A stretch of DNA of 64,000 bases from Streptomyces bacillaris. Lineage in GTDB: Bacteria > Actinomycetota > Actinomycetes > Streptomycetales > Streptomycetaceae. This document shows, in pieces, positions 16,119-24,347 of this stretch. The position numbers were made by a program, and so were the translations under genes. The stretch is from the NCBI RefSeq assembly GCF_003268675.1, contig NZ_CP029378.1, positions 6,696,001 through 6,760,000 of the forward strand, in the 5' to 3' direction. How positions within the stretch are numbered: the first letter of the stretch is position 1; each line of letters opens with the position of its first letter. The notes below the pieces were generated by a model. That model saw only the letters and a list, made by a program, of their open reading frames with translations, did no database searches and was not told where the DNA came from.

Positions 16119-17090
16119 ATGCCCTTCACCGCCCTGGCCACCGCGACGACCCCGACCGCCCACATCGGACTGGGACTCGCAGCCGTCGGGAGGCCCGGAT
16201 ACATCAACCTCCACCGCGACGAGGACTTCCCCGACGGCCGGGACGTGGAGGCCCTGCGCGCCCGTACGCACGAACTGCTGGACGCGGCGTACGCGCAGGG
16301 CGTCCGGTACGTCGACACGGCCCGCTCCTACGGCCGCGCCGAGGAGTTCCTGGGTGAGTGGCTGGACGCCCGCCCCTCCTTCACCGACCTCGTCGTCGGC
16401 TCCAAATGGGGATACACCTACACCGGCGACTGGCGCACCGACGCCGGGACCCACGAGGTCAAGGACCACAGCCTCGCCACCTTCGAGCGCCAGCGCGCCG
16501 AGACCCGCGAACTCCTGGGCGACCGCCTCGACCTCTACCAGATCCACTCGCTGACCCCCGACAGCCCGGCCCTCGCGGACAAGGAACTCCACGAGCGCCT
16601 GGCCGCCCTCGCCGCCGAAGGGGTCGCCATCGGCTTCTCCACCAGCGGCCCCGCCCAGGCCGACGCCATCCGGGCCGCCCTCGCGCTCACGGTCGACGGC
16701 AACCCCCTCTTCCGTACCGTCCAGGCCACCTACAACGCCCTGGAGACCTCCGCCGCGCCCGCCCTGGCCGAGGCCCATGACGCCGGGCTCACCGTGATCG
16801 TCAAGGAGGGCATGGCCAACGGGCGGCTCGCCGGGGACGAGGCGCCCGCCGTGTTCCAGGAGATCGCCGCCGACGCGGGGGTGGGCGGCGACGCGGTGGC
16901 CCTGGCGCTCGTCCTGCACCAGCCCTGGGCCGGGGTCGTCCTCTCCGGCGCCGCCACCGCCACCCAGCTCGCCGGGAACCTGCACGCCCCCGTCGTCGGC
17001 CTGGACGAGGAGCAGCGGGCCCGGCTGGACGCCCTGGTGGAGGAGCCGGAGTCGTACTGGCGCCACCGCGCCGCCCTGCCCTGGCACTGA
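16119..17090 (+). CDS. Aldo/keto reductase
   Basis: The 323-residue TIM-barrel oxidoreductase has the AKR catalytic set: Asp-Tyr in YVDTARSYG, Lys in GSKWGYTYTG and His in YQIHSLTP. C-terminal segments GNPLFRTVQATYN and VVLSGAATATQLAGNL hold the NADPH pocket. Start ATG 16119 follows CCGAGGAGCCCGC. The natural carbonyl substrate cannot be assigned. It stands alone between the argH terminator and the convergent helR gene, 33 bp from its stop. Confidence 0.88.
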   Translation: MPFTALATATTPTAHIGLGLAAVGRPGYINLHRDEDFPDGRDVEALRARTHELLDAAYAQGVRYVDTARSYGRAEEFLGEWLDARPSFTDLVVGSKWGYTYTGDWRTDAGTHEVKDHSLATFERQRAETRELLGDRLDLYQIHSLTPDSPALADKELHERLAALAAEGVAIGFSTSGPAQADAIRAALALTVDGNPLFRTVQATYNALETSAAPALAEAHDAGLTVIVKEGMANGRLAGDEAPAVFQEIAADAGVGGDAVALALVLHQPWAGVVLSGAATATQLAGNLHAPVVGLDEEQRARLDALVEEPESYWRHRAALPWH

Positions 17091-17123
17091 GCACGCGCGG
17101 CCCCGCCCGGCCCCAGGGGCTCG

Positions 17124-19280
17124 TCAGCCCGTCAGGACGACGAGCTCCTGGGTCGCCCGCGTCATCGCCACATACCGGTCCACCGCCCCCGCCACACCCG
17201 CCCCGAACGCCTCCGGCTCCACCAGCACCACCAGGTCGAACTCCAGCCCCTTCGACAGCTCCGGGGTCAGCGACCGCACCCGCGGCCGCCCCCGGAACCG
17301 GGGCGCGCCGATCACGCAGGCGGTCCCCTCCGCGTGCGCGGCCAGCCAGCCGTCCAGGACCGGTTCCAGGTCCGCCACCCGGCCCCGTACGACGGGCAGA
17401 CCGCCCGACCGGACCGAGACCGGCACATTGGCGTCCGGGAGCACCGCCCGGATCACCGGCTCGGCCTCCGCCATGACCTCCTCCGGCGTCCGGTAGTTGA
17501 CGGTGAGGGACGCGAGGGCCACCCGGTCGAGCCCGACCCGCTCCAGCCGCTCCCGCCAGGTTTCGGTGAACCCGTGCCGGGCCTGGGCGCGGTCCCCGAC
17601 GACGGTGAAGCTCCGCGACGGGCAGCGCACCAGCAGCATCTGCCACTCGGCGTCGGTCAGCTCCTGCGCCTCGTCCACCACGATGTGCGCGAACGGGCCC
17701 GCCGACCGGTCCGGCGCCGCGTCCGTGGACGCCTCCGGATCGGCGAGGGAGTTTCGCAGGTCCTGGCCGTGCAGCATGACCAGAGCCCCCTCGCTGTCGG
17801 CGTCCGCGTCGGCCAGGGTCTCGTCCGCCAGCAGCGCGTCGATGACCTGGTCCATGCCCGCACGCTCGGCCGCCGCGGCCGCCTCCCGGCGGCGTCTGCG
17901 CCGCGACGCCTCCGGATCACCGAGCCGCTGCCGCGCCGCGTCCAGGACGGGCAGATCGGAGACCGTCCACGCCCGCGCCTCCGCGCGCTGCAACAGCCGG
18001 ACCTCGTCGCGGCTCAGCCAGGGCGCGCACAGCCGCAGATACGCGGGGACCGACCAGAGGTCACCGACGAGATCGGCCGGATCCAGCAGCGGCCACGCCC
18101 GGTCGAAGGCCGCGAGCAGCTCCCGGTCCTGCCCCAGCGCCTTCCGGACCAGCTCGGGCGCGGCCTCGTCACCGTCGTACTTCTCCATGAGGAGCGTGAG
18201 CAGCTCCTCCCACACCTGGTCGCGCGCCTCGTTGTGCACGGCCCCGGGCCCGGGCGTCCCGAACGCCACCGCCCAGTCGGCGGCGGTCAGCCGGAGATCG
18301 CACCAGGGGGTCGGGACGGTCAGCGGCTCGGTGGGCGGCTCCTCGTAGAACCGCACGGCGGTCTCGACGGCCCGCACCAACTCCGCCGACGCCTTCAGCC
18401 GGGCCACCTCGGGGTCGGTCTCGGCCCCCGCCGTGGCCCCCTCGGGGACGAGGTCCCGCAGGACGCAGGTCTGCACGCCCTCCTCCCCGAGGCTCGGCAG
18501 CACATCCGCGACGTACCCGAGATAGGGCCGGGACGGGCCGACGAACAGGACGCCGCCCCGGCGGTGGGCGAGGCGCGGGTCGGCGTACAGGAGGTACGCG
18601 GAGCGGTGCAGGGCGACGACCGTCTTCCCCGTACCCGGTCCGCCGTCCACGACGAGCGTGCCCCGGGAACCCGCCCGGATGATGGCGTCCTGGTCGGCCT
18701 GGATGGTGCCGAGCACGTCCCGCATCCGCTCCGAGCGGTTGGCGCCGAGGCTCGCGATGAACGCCGACTGGTCGTCGAGCGCCGCATGTCCGACGAAGGC
18801 GTCCGGGGCGAACACCTCGTCCCAGTAGTCGCTGATCCGGCCGTCCGTCCAGCGGTAGCGGCGGCGGCTCGCCAGGCCCATCGGCCGGGCGTGGGTGGCG
18901 CCGAAGAACGGCTCGGCGGCGGGGGAGCGCCAGTCGACCAGCAGCCGGTGGCCCGTGCTGTCGGTGAGGCCGAGCCGGCCGACGTAGACGGGCGCGGAAC
19001 CGTCCTCCGGGACCATGCGGCCGAGGCAGATGTCGAGCCCGAAGCGGCGCAGGGTGCGCAGCCGGGCCGTGAGCCGGTGAATCTCGGCGTCCCGGTCCAT
19101 CGCCTGCCGGCCCGTGCCGCCGGGCGCCCGGCGTTCGGCGTCGAGACGGGCGGTCAGCTCGGCGACGGACTCCTCCAGGGTCCGGGCGACGGCCGCGAAG
19201 TGCTCCTCGTCGGCGGCGATCAGGGTGGGGCCGGCCTTGGGGGAGAGATGGTCGGGGAGGCGGAAGGCGCTGGAGAGCAT
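17124..19280 (-). CDS. helR: HelR-type RNA polymerase rescue ATPase (helicase-like)
   Basis: A 718-residue superfamily 1 helicase-like ATPase. It has an N-terminal coiled coil (EEHFAAVARTLEESVAELTARLDAE), Walker A VDGGPGTGKTVVALHR with Lys219, Walker B VVDEAQELTDAEW near residue 536, GDRAQARHG, and VNYRTPEEV. These, with GRLGLTDSTG, WRSPAAEPFF and DQSAFIASLG, mark the HelD/HelR group that acts on RNA polymerase rather than unwinding DNA. HelR proteins are known to displace rifamycins from RNA polymerase and to confer tolerance. ATG at 19280 is preferred over a longer upstream frame. It lies 62 bp after the rox-like gene on the same strand, downstream of an RAE-like repeat, supporting HelR over housekeeping HelD. 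Confidence 0.85.
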   Translation of the reverse strand: MLSSAFRLPDHLSPKAGPTLIAADEEHFAAVARTLEESVAELTARLDAERRAPGGTGRQAMDRDAEIHRLTARLRTLRRFGLDICLGRMVPEDGSAPVYVGRLGLTDSTGHRLLVDWRSPAAEPFFGATHARPMGLASRRRYRWTDGRISDYWDEVFAPDAFVGHAALDDQSAFIASLGANRSERMRDVLGTIQADQDAIIRAGSRGTLVVDGGPGTGKTVVALHRSAYLLYADPRLAHRRGGVLFVGPSRPYLGYVADVLPSLGEEGVQTCVLRDLVPEGATAGAETDPEVARLKASAELVRAVETAVRFYEEPPTEPLTVPTPWCDLRLTAADWAVAFGTPGPGAVHNEARDQVWEELLTLLMEKYDGDEAAPELVRKALGQDRELLAAFDRAWPLLDPADLVGDLWSVPAYLRLCAPWLSRDEVRLLQRAEARAWTVSDLPVLDAARQRLGDPEASRRRRRREAAAAAERAGMDQVIDALLADETLADADADSEGALVMLHGQDLRNSLADPEASTDAAPDRSAGPFAHIVVDEAQELTDAEWQMLLVRCPSRSFTVVGDRAQARHGFTETWRERLERVGLDRVALASLTVNYRTPEEVMAEAEPVIRAVLPDANVPVSVRSGGLPVVRGRVADLEPVLDGWLAAHAEGTACVIGAPRFRGRPRVRSLTPELSKGLEFDLVVLVEPEAFGAGVAGAVDRYVAMTRATQELVVLTG

Positions 19281-19342
19281 GGTGGTGCGTTCCGTTCTGC
19301 TGGTCCTGGTCGGGCGGGGGTCTGCCGGGCGTACGGGACGGC

Positions 19343-20817
19343 TCAGCCGGTCGGCGTCGGCGCGCCGAACCACCGGGCCAGCCCGGCCGCCAGCCCCTCC
19401 TGGTCCTCGCCCGCACCTGCCCACGCAACATGGCCGTCGGGCCGCAACAGGACGGCGGGCACGCCGAGTTCATCGGCCGGTTCCGGCGCGTCGGCCACCT
19501 GGTCGACCCGGTCCGCCCACCCGGCCACCGAGAGCCGCCCGCCCCCGTCCCCGCTGCGGTCGGTTCCGTCGAGCAGCAGGCCACGGCCCTCACGCATCAG
19601 CTCGTAGAGGCGGCGGCCCCCTGCCAGCCGGACGTCCCGCAGGCGTCGGCCGAGCAGTTCATGGCCCTCACCGAGGTCGTAGCGGATGTCGACGGCGGTG
19701 ATCATCCCGGTGACGTACGCGTTGACCTCCTCGAAGTCCATGAGCCGCGCGAGCAGTTCGCGCAGCGCGGTCGCCCCCGGACCGGTCCCCAGCAGCGTGA
19801 TCTGCGCCCGGGTGTTCTCCAGCACCCGGGCGCCCACCGGGTGCCGTTCGGCGTGGTAGCTGTCCAACAGCCCTTCCGGCGCCCACCCGTTGACCTCGGC
19901 GGCCAGCTTCCAGCCGAGGTTGAACGCGTCCTGCACCCCGAGGTTGAGCCCCTGTCCGCCGGTCGGCGGGTGGATGTGCGCCGCGTCACCGGCCAGCAGC
20001 ACCCGGCCCGCCCGGTACCGCTCGGCCTGCCGGGAGGCGTCCCCGAACCGGGAGAGCCAGCGGGGCGCGTGGACGCCGAAGTCGGTGCCCGCGACCGCCC
20101 GCAGCCGCTCCCTGAACTCCTCCAGGGTCGGCGCGCCCGCCCGCTCCTCGGAGACACCGTCGGCGGGCACGATGACGCGGTGCGTCCCGTCCCCGTTGGG
20201 GATGGTGCCGAACCGCAACTCCTTCTCGCGCACCTCCGCCACCACGGCGGCCACCACCTCGGGGTCCTCGGCCAGCTCCATGTCCCCGAGCAGCGTCTCG
20301 ACCGTGGCGGGCTCACCGGGGAAGGCGATGCCCACCTCCTTGCGCACCAGGCTCCGTCCTCCGTCGCACCCGACGAGATAGCGCGAGCGCAGCCGCGTCC
20401 CGTCGGCCAGCCCGACGGTCACCGCCTCCTCCTCCTGGCCCACCGCGACCACCTCGTGGCCGGGCCGGATCTCGGCGCCCAGCTCGACGGCCCGCTCCCG
20501 GAGCAGCCGCTCGGTGACCGGCTGGAGGGTGGAGAGGCCGTACGGGTGGGCCGTGTCCAGCAGCTCCGGCCACGGCTTCTGGATCCCCCGAAGAACCCGC
20601 CGACCTGGAACTTCTCGCTCACCGCGAGGAACCGGTCCAGCAGCCCGCGCTGGTCCATCACCTCGACGCTGCGCACATGCAGTCCGCGCCCCCGGCTCTC
20701 CCGGGTCGGCTCGGCCAGCTTCTCCAGCACCACGGTCCGCACCCCGGCCAGCCGCAGTTCGCAGGCGAGCATCAGGCCCGTCGGCCCACCGCCGACGACG
20801 ATTACGTCGATCATCAC
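19343..20817 (-). pseudogene. rox: Rox-type FAD-dependent monooxygenase, frameshifted as read
   Basis: The protein of about 491 residues (after frame repair) is a class A flavoprotein hydroxylase. It has GGGPTGLMLACELR (FAD Rossmann), YLVGCDGGRSLVRK (the DG motif), and LLAGDAAHIHPPTGGQGLNLGVQDA. It closely resembles rifamycin monooxygenase Rox along its length, including TDFGVH-PRWLSRFGDA and the C-terminal PAVLLRPDGHVAWAG. Rox enzymes hydroxylate and linearise rifamycins. The N-terminal part up to GGFFGG is in one frame and IQKPWPELLDTAHPY onward is in another; five C at 20585-20589 where six would keep frame. A homopolymer of this kind is a common read-error site, so the gene may be intact. 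First gene of a unit with helR. Confidence 0.8.
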
Positions 20818-20896
20818 AGTTCCGCCCTTGTCGACGTCGAATTCCCGCAGCCGGTACTCCTGATCCCGGCTTCGGCCGTCGATTCTGCGGCATTTG

Positions 20897-20919
20897 GGGG
20901 GCCTTGCGGCAAGACCCCC
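20897..20919 (-). promoter_or_regulatory. Rifamycin-associated element (RAE)-like inverted repeat
   Basis: A 23-bp inverted repeat centred on 20908: CTTGC-G-GCAAG core flanked on each side by one mismatch and five matched G/C pairs (GGGGG ... CCCCC). Its 19-bp core and CTTGC/GCAAG centre agree with what is known of the RAE found upstream of rifamycin-inducible resistance genes in actinomycetes. It lies about 80 bp before the rox-like gene and between it and the divergent tetR. Confidence 0.75.
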
Positions 20920-21084
20920 ATCCGCTATAAGTTAAGAGTGGCAAGGAGTGGGTTCACCTCCTGCCGGCCTCTCTTCTTTCCCGCACCGCTGGTGCCGATC
21001 CCGCCGCTCGAAGGACGCAAGGTTCCTCGCGGCTCCCGACCTCGCCCGCTGGGGCCGACCTCTCGGGCTTCCCGCATTCTTCGA

Positions 21085-21122
21085 TGAGACGAGAATGTCT
21101 CACGTGGGTTATGGTCGTCTCA
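21085..21122 (+). promoter_or_regulatory. tetR promoter with nested palindromic operator
   Basis: TGAGAC-N6-GTCTCA (21085-21102) is a perfect 18-bp operator-like palindrome. TGAGACGA (21085-21092) also pairs with TCGTCTCA (21115-21122), giving a second, wider dyad that covers the start codon. TATGGT (21110-21115) ends six bases before the ATG, so transcription is probably leaderless and the operator sits over the -35 region: a design for autorepression. Confidence 0.6.
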
Positions 21123-21673
21123 TGACTCTCGACCGTGAGCAGGTGCTGCGCAGCGCCGCCGCCCTGCTGTCCCACAAATCGACCGCCACCATGGACGAGG
21201 TCGCCAAAGCAGCCGGTATCGGCCGCGCCACCCTCCACCGCCACTTCGCCGGGCGCGACGCGCTGGTCAAGGCGCTGGAGAACCTGGGCCTCCGGGAGTT
21301 CGAGGCGGCCCTCGACACCGCCCGGCTCGACGAGGGCACCTCCGAGGAGGGGCTCCGCCGTCTCATCGCGGCCGTCGAGCCCAGCGCCGGGCTGCTCTCG
21401 TTCCTCGTCAACGAGAACCAGCTCTTCGAGGGCGACCAGGTCAACGAGGGCTGGGACCGGGCCGATGCCCGGGTCTCCGCCTTCTTCCGCCGGGGCCAGG
21501 AGCGCGGTGAGTTCCGTATCGACCTCACCCCCGCCTGGCTGACCGAGGCCCTCTACGGGCTCGTCGGCACCGGCGCCTGGTCCGTCAAGGCGGGCCGGGT
21601 CGCCGCACAGGATTTCCAGTACATGATCGTCGAGCTGCTGCTCGGCGGAGCACGCCGGAGCGTGGAGCAGTGA
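21122..21673 (+). CDS. TetR/AcrR family regulator
   Basis: The 183-residue protein has an N-terminal helix-turn-helix (TMDEVAKAAGIGRATLHRHFAGRDALVKAL, residues about 22-52) and an all-helical ligand domain. The frame extends upstream, but ATG at 21122 matches the family length and a leaderless promoter. Its stop overlaps the GTG of the exporter (21670-21673), so it almost certainly controls that exporter and itself through the palindrome just upstream. Ligand unknown; the neighbouring rox-helR unit makes a rifamycin-like ligand an attractive but unproven guess. Confidence 0.88.
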   Translation: MTLDREQVLRSAAALLSHKSTATMDEVAKAAGIGRATLHRHFAGRDALVKALENLGLREFEAALDTARLDEGTSEEGLRRLIAAVEPSAGLLSFLVNENQLFEGDQVNEGWDRADARVSAFFRRGQERGEFRIDLTPAWLTEALYGLVGTGAWSVKAGRVAAQDFQYMIVELLLGGARRSVEQ

Positions 21674-23214
21674 CCAGCATCGACCAGCACCCGAAGACCG
21701 TGGACGACGTGCGCCGCCCGGGGCGGTGGATCGCGCTCGCCGTGCTCGTCCTCGCCGTGCTGCTGGTGGCCGTCGACGCCACCGTCCTCGGCCTCGCCAC
21801 CCCCTTCCTCAGCGAGGACCTCGCCCCCACCGGCAACCAGCTGCTCTGGATCGGTGACGTCTACTCCTTCGTCATCGCCGGTCTGCTCGTCTCGATGGGC
21901 TCCCTCGGTGACCGCATCGGCCGCAAGAAGCTGCTGCTGATCGGTGCCGTGGCGTTCGGCGCGGTCTCCGTGCTCAACGCGTACGCCACCACGCCCGAGA
22001 TGATGATCGTGGCGCGGGCGCTGCTCGGTGTCGCGGGCGCCACCCTGATGCCGTCCACCCTCGCCCTGATCCGCAACCTCTTCCACGACCCGCGCGAGCG
22101 CAGCCTCGCCATCGGCATCTGGGGGGCCATGGCCTCGGCGGGCGCGGCGGTCGGCCCGGTCGTCGGCGGGTTCCTGCTCGAACACTTCTGGTGGGGCTCG
22201 GTCTTCCTGATCAACCTGCCCGTGATGGCGGTGCTCGTCGTCGTCGGCGTCAAGCTGATCCCGGAGTCGAAGAACCCGGCCCCGGGCCCGTGGGACATGC
22301 TCAGCGTCGGCCTCTCCCTGGTCGGCATGATCGGCGTCGTGTACGCGATCAAGGAGACGGCCTCGCACGGGCTGAGCTGGGGTCCGGCCGTGGCCGCCGT
22401 GGTCGGTGTCCTCGGGATCACCTGGTTCGTCCGCCGGCAGCTCCGGCTGCCCGCGCCCCTGCTGGACATGCGGCTCTTCCAGCACCGGGGCTTCTCCGGC
22501 GCGGTCCTCGCCGACCTGCTGACCATCCTCGGTCTCTCGGGTCTGGTCTTCTTCCTCTCCCAGTTCCTCCAACTGGTCCAGGGCCGGGGGCCGCTGGAGG
22601 CGGGGCTGGCCGAACTGCCCGCCGCCATCGGTGCGGTGACCGCCGGTCTGCTGGCCGGGTTCGCCGCCCGCCGGTTCTCGGTGCGCTCGGTCGTGGCGGG
22701 CGGGCTCGGCGCGGTCGGGCTGGCGCTGGGCACGGTGACCCTGCTCGACCAGCACACCGGCTACCCGCTGCTCGGCTCCATGCTGCTGATCGTCGGCGTC
22801 GGCGCCGGGTTCTCCTTCACCGTCACCGCCGACGTGATCCTCTCCAGCGTCCCGAAGGAGCAGGCCGGTTCCGCCTCCGCCGTGTCGGAGACGGCGTACG
22901 AGCTGGGCGCCGCCCTCGGTATCGCCCTGCTGGGCTCCATCGTCACCGGCGTCTACCGGGGCTTCCCGACCCCGGCGGGCATCCCCGCCGAGGTGGAGTC
23001 GGCCGCCCACGAGTCGCTCGGCGGAGCCGTGGAGGCGGCCACCGCCCTGCCCGCCGCCCAGGCCGGCCCGCTGATCTCGGCGGCCCAGGAGGCGTTCGTC
23101 GAGGGGATGCGGTCCGCCGCCGGGGTCGGTTCGGCGGTGCTCCTCGCGGCGGCCGTCGCCGCCTGGTTCCTGCTGCGGGGCCAGAAGCTGGAGGACGGGA
23201 TCGAGCACCCGTAG
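21670..23214 (+). CDS. DHA2-family drug exporter (14-TM MFS)
   Basis: The 514-residue integral membrane protein is a proton-drug antiporter of the EmrB/QacA type. It has VAVDATVLGLATPFL in TM1 (the motif D1 Asp region), MGSLGDRIGRKKLL (motif A) after TM2, and GVAGATLMPSTLALI and GPVVGGFLLEHFWW (motif C-like) further on, with about 14 hydrophobic segments. It is translationally coupled to the tetR gene upstream. Substrate is not predictable; related pumps export dyes, quinolones and self-made antibiotics. A 13-bp stem terminator follows. Confidence 0.9.
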   Translation: MTSIDQHPKTVDDVRRPGRWIALAVLVLAVLLVAVDATVLGLATPFLSEDLAPTGNQLLWIGDVYSFVIAGLLVSMGSLGDRIGRKKLLLIGAVAFGAVSVLNAYATTPEMMIVARALLGVAGATLMPSTLALIRNLFHDPRERSLAIGIWGAMASAGAAVGPVVGGFLLEHFWWGSVFLINLPVMAVLVVVGVKLIPESKNPAPGPWDMLSVGLSLVGMIGVVYAIKETASHGLSWGPAVAAVVGVLGITWFVRRQLRLPAPLLDMRLFQHRGFSGAVLADLLTILGLSGLVFFLSQFLQLVQGRGPLEAGLAELPAAIGAVTAGLLAGFAARRFSVRSVVAGGLGAVGLALGTVTLLDQHTGYPLLGSMLLIVGVGAGFSFTVTADVILSSVPKEQAGSASAVSETAYELGAALGIALLGSIVTGVYRGFPTPAGIPAEVESAAHESLGGAVEAATALPAAQAGPLISAAQEAFVEGMRSAAGVGSAVLLAAAVAAWFLLRGQKLEDGIEHP

Positions 23215-23227
23215 AAGCCTCCGCACG

Positions 23228-23272
23228 GAGAAGGGCCCGCGCCCCGGGGAGACCGGGGAGCGGGCCCTTCTC
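23228..23272 (+). terminator. Terminator of the tetR-exporter unit
   Basis: 13-bp stem GAGAAGGGCCCGC / GCGGGCCCTTCTC with a 19-nt loop that itself can pair. Just beyond it, a 16-bp segment ACGCCGTGTACGCCGT is repeated at 23277-23292 and 23338-23353. Confidence 0.82.
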
Positions 23273-23358
23273 GTATACGCCGTGTACGCCGTCGGCCCGG
23301 GCAGCTGTGCCGGGTATGCGATCCGGCCCAGGCAGCTACGCCGTGTACGCCGTGCGGC

Positions 23359-24030
23359 TCAGGCCGCCTTGGCCTTCGTCGCGTACATGTCCACGTACTC
23401 CTGGCCGGAGAGCCGCATCACCTCGGACATCACCGAGTCGGTCACCGCCCGCAGCACATAGCGGTCGCGGTCCATGCCCTCGTACCGGGAGAACTCCATC
23501 GGCTCGCCGAAGCGCACCGTGACCTTGCCCGGCCGGGGCAGCCCCGCGCCGCCCGGCTGGAGCTTGTCGGTGCCGATCATGGCGAACGGGACCACCGGGG
23601 CGCCCGTCATCAGGGTCAGCCGCGCGATGCCCGTACGGCCCCGGTAGAGCCGGCCGTCGGGGGAGCGGGTGCCCTCCGGGTAGATCGCGAAGGCCTGGCC
23701 CTCCTCCAGCACCCGGCGCCCGGTCATCAGCGCCGCGACCCCGCCCCGGCCGCCGTCCCGGTCCACCGGGATCATCCCGGCGCCGGTGAAGAACCAGGCC
23801 ATCAGCCGGCCCTTGAAGCCCTTGCCGGTCACGTACTCGTCCTTGCCGATGTAGAACACCGGCCGGTCGACGCAGACCGGCATGACCATCGAGTCGATGA
23901 AGGTGAGGTGGTTGCCCGCGAGGATCACCGGCCCGGTCCCGGGGATGTTCTCCACGCCCTCCACCTGGGGGCGGAACATCAGGCGCAGGATCGGTCCGAG
24001 CACTGCCTTGAAGACCGTGAGACGGGACAA
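23359..24030 (-). CDS. PlsC-type 1-acylglycerol-3-phosphate acyltransferase
   Basis: A 223-residue membrane-associated enzyme that adds an acyl chain to lysophosphatidic acid or a related acceptor. The acyltransferase motif is NHLTFIDS (His41-x4-Asp46), the glycerol-phosphate motif is YPEGTRSPDG (Glu119-Gly120), and the later GAPVVPFAMIG is family typical. The best start is TTG at 24030, which follows GGAGGAAC at ideal spacing; the frame runs further upstream, but only into the low-complexity repeat. It is preceded by a tandem GTGCGnnGTG repeat region. Confidence 0.88.
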   Translation of the reverse strand: MSRLTVFKAVLGPILRLMFRPQVEGVENIPGTGPVILAGNHLTFIDSMVMPVCVDRPVFYIGKDEYVTGKGFKGRLMAWFFTGAGMIPVDRDGGRGGVAALMTGRRVLEEGQAFAIYPEGTRSPDGRLYRGRTGIARLTLMTGAPVVPFAMIGTDKLQPGGAGLPRPGKVTVRFGEPMEFSRYEGMDRDRYVLRAVTDSVMSEVMRLSGQEYVDMYATKAKAA

Positions 24031-24080
24031 CGGGTTCCTCCGGTGTCGTGGCCGTACCGGCCGGGATGTCGAGTGAGGTC

Positions 24081-24152
24081 GTGCGGAGTGGTGCGTGGGT
24101 GGTGCGCAGGTGGTGCCGGGTGGTGCGGAGTGGTGTCCGGTGGTGCGAAGTG
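24081..24152. repeat. Seven tandem 10-11-bp repeats (GTGCGnnGTG)
   Basis: Units of GTGCGGAGTG type follow head to tail at 24081, 24091, 24102, 24113, 24123, 24133 and 24143. The period is about one helical turn. They lie within the 317-bp gap between divergent acyltransferase and phosphodiesterase genes, upstream of both. The remaining gap shows no gene. Confidence 0.72.
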
Positions 24153-24347
24153 TTGGACTGTGCAGGTGAGGACGATACTCGCGGGTATGGGCTGATCGCA
24201 CATCGGGTTCACGGAGTGGATACGTGGTGTTGACGTGTGTTTCCGCCAAGTTCGCCTCCGGTCCGCCCCGTCGGCCCGCCCCGGTGCCTACGATCGGGCC
24301 TCGCCCGGCAGAACGCAGAACCCGGACTTCACCCAGCGAGGAGCATC

